A stretch of 64,000 bases of DNA. Origin: Aureitalea marina. Its GTDB lineage: Bacteria; Bacteroidota; Bacteroidia; Flavobacteriales; Flavobacteriaceae. Below the pieces are notes generated by a model. That model had not been told where the DNA came from. It did not search any database and saw only the letters and a list, made by a program, of their open reading frames with translations. Position 1 is the stretch's first letter, and every line of letters begins with the position of its first letter. Both the position numbers and the translations under genes were made by a program. Shown piece by piece: positions 62,829 through 64,000 of the stretch. The stretch spans positions 900,501-964,500 of the forward strand of contig NZ_MQUB01000001.1 of NCBI RefSeq assembly GCF_002943755.1. The letters run 5' to 3'.

Positions 62829-64000
62829 TTAAAATCCGACAGAAGTATCGTCTCCACGTCTGTCTGCTCCACCCTCCAGGCGACCATCCGGTAATACTAG
62901 GATTCCATCCACCTTACCGATTACTGGTGAGTTATTCTCGTTGGTTTGGTAACCTTTGGCTCTAAGGGCTTCAAGTACAGCAGGGTCAAAGGAATTGGGT
63001 TCAAACAACACCACGTCTGGCAGCCATTGATGATGAAATCTCGGGGCATTTACGGCTTCTTGCATGGTCATGCCGTGTTCATAGACGTTCAGAACGGTTT
63101 GTAGAACCGACGTGATGATGGTAGATCCACCGGGTGTTCCCACGGTCATCCAAAATTCGCCGTCCTTCTCTACCAGGGTGGGGGTCATGGAACTCAGCAT
63201 ACGCTTACCTGGTGCAATGGAATTGGCTTCTCCGCCAATAAGGCCAAACATATTTGGCTCGCCTGGTTTTGCACTAAAATCGTCCATTTCGTTATTCAAA
63301 AAGAACCCAATGGAATCGGCATACATTTTAGAGCCGTAGGCCCCATTTAGCGTGACTGTGACAGAAACCGCATTACCCTGGGTATCCACTATTGAATAGT
63401 GGGTGGTCTCCATGCTTTCATAGCCGGGGATACTTCCATAATTGATCGAAGAAGAGGGAGTGGCCTGGTCAAAAGAAAATTCGTCCATACGACCGGATAG
63501 ATAGTCGTCCGAGATCAAGGTGTCAATGGGAATATTGACAAAATCAGGGTCGCCCAGATAGAAACTGCGATCGGCGTAGGCACGGCGCTCGGCCTCTACC
63601 ATGAGCTGTATGGCCTGGGTACTGTTGTGACCGTATACTCCGATAGGGTATGGCTCTATCATATTCATGATCTGGGCAAGGCAGACACCACCACTAGAAG
63701 GAGGGGCCATGGAGATAACTCGCAAATCCTTGTAATCAAAGACTACCGGCTCCCGCCAGACTGCTTCGTAAGCTGCCAAATCCTCCATTGTAATAATACC
63801 ACCGTGTCCTTGGACAAAATCCACCAGTTGCCGGGCAGTTTCCCCTTGGTAAAATTCAGACCGACCATTCTCAGCTATTCTTGTCAGTGTTGCTGCTATT
63901 GCAGGATTTTTCAGGGTATCACCTGCCTCATAAACCTGGGTGTAGACAGACCCCTTGCCATTTACTTCTTCAAAGAGGTCCCGATAGTTATCAAATCGTT
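62829..64000 (-). CDS. Gamma-glutamyltransferase, partial (cut by window end)
   Basis: The reading frame stays open to the window's right edge; 390 C-terminal residues are visible and the N-terminal part, with any signal peptide, lies outside. The enzyme transfers or hydrolyses gamma-glutamyl groups of glutathione in the periplasm. The precursor self-cleaves before the Thr of ESMETTHYSIVDTQGNAV, giving the small subunit, and that Thr is the nucleophile. Other conserved parts are PPSSGGVCLAQIMNMIEPY before cleavage and SMTPTLVEKDGEFWMTVGTP, GGSTIITSVLQTVLNV and a C-terminal GVDRR-like GGADRRGDDTSVGF. Its terminator lies just downstream. Confidence 0.95.
   Translation of the reverse strand, partial: RFDNYRDLFEEVNGKGSVYTQVYEAGDTLKNPAIAATLTRIAENGRSEFYQGETARQLVDFVQGHGGIITMEDLAAYEAVWREPVVFDYKDLRVISMAPPSSGGVCLAQIMNMIEPYPIGVYGHNSTQAIQLMVEAERRAYADRSFYLGDPDFVNIPIDTLISDDYLSGRMDEFSFDQATPSSSINYGSIPGYESMETTHYSIVDTQGNAVSVTVTLNGAYGSKMYADSIGFFLNNEMDDFSAKPGEPNMFGLIGGEANSIAPGKRMLSSMTPTLVEKDGEFWMTVGTPGGSTIITSVLQTVLNVYEHGMTMQEAVNAPRFHHQWLPDVVLFEPNSFDPAVLEALRAKGYQTNENNSPVIGKVDGILVLPDGRLEGGADRRGDDTSVGF

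Noticed and set aside
1-64000. tRNA or rRNA genes, insertion sequences, integrase or attachment sites
   Set aside because: No cloverleaf-like sequence with a GGTTCGAAT-type arm, no transposase or integrase motif and no direct repeats flanking a block were found by reading; a tool-based scan could still find a missed one.

Overview
The window looks like chromosome from a marine-type member of the class Flavobacteriia (phylum Bacteroidota). The evidence is mid-range G+C, many secreted proteins and Cys-anchored lipoproteins, a fused E1alpha/E1beta 2-oxoacid dehydrogenase, a BNR/sortilin-type secreted protein, a CarboxypepD_reg-type protein, and promoter matches to the Bacteroidota -7 element TAnnTTTG with a TTTG/TTTA-like -33 box. 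No tRNA, rRNA, insertion sequence, prophage or CRISPR array is visible. The content is mostly housekeeping and metabolic.

Layout. 0-8.7 kb: an RND efflux operon read leftward (membrane-fusion lipoprotein, inner-membrane pump, TolC-like outer-membrane lipoprotein), followed by an MscS-family channel. 8.8-13 kb: an outer-membrane barrel protein, a cyclophilin lipoprotein and dnaK, separated by intergenic DNA full of 7-bp periodic repeats. 13.0-15.4 kb: small membrane or coiled-coil genes, two with apparent frameshifts, divergent from an XRE-type regulator, with a perfect palindrome between the two promoters. 15.7-25 kb: M16 zinc protease, then a leftward run of S15-type peptidase, sugar MFS permease, ROK kinase, ThuA-domain protein and VOC protein. 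25.4-29.8 kb: a convergent pair of large secreted proteins. 29.8-32.7 kb: a four-gene, translationally coupled ABC-2 exporter operon. 32.7-40.7 kb: a GlgE-pathway glucan cluster (glgE, maltokinase, glgB, GH31 glucosidase). 41.5-49.9 kb: menaquinone genes (MenI-like thioesterase, menF, menD, then menB) mixed with a CvfB-like S1 protein, an esterase-like lipoprotein and a secreted C1 peptidase. 50-64 kb: DoxX-like protein, asnB, fused E1, an M1-like protein with an outer-membrane barrel, a LOG-family protein, uvrA, a membrane protein with an attenuator-like leader, and a gamma-glutamyltransferase cut by the window end.

Two things stand out. First, five genes (13.5, 14.4, 30.2, 57.2 and 60.4 kb) are interrupted by what look like single-base indels, three of them one-base contractions of G/C runs of five. 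Restoring the base gives full-length products, including a 942-residue UvrA. Base-calling error is the simplest cause for most of them. Second, the intergenic DNA near 0.2, 9.8 and 10.9 kb has a strict 7-bp periodicity, and two of these places share a 32-bp GC-rich dyad module followed by in-phase degenerate heptamers. I know no name for this element.

How the genes work together. The efflux operon exports toxic compounds. GlgE plus maltokinase convert maltose through maltose-1-phosphate into alpha-glucan, GlgB branches it and the GH31 enzyme can trim it. MenF, MenD, MenB and the MenI-like thioesterase carry out four of the steps from chorismate to 1,4-dihydroxy-2-naphthoate. All functional assignments come from recognised motifs and family knowledge; no search was run.
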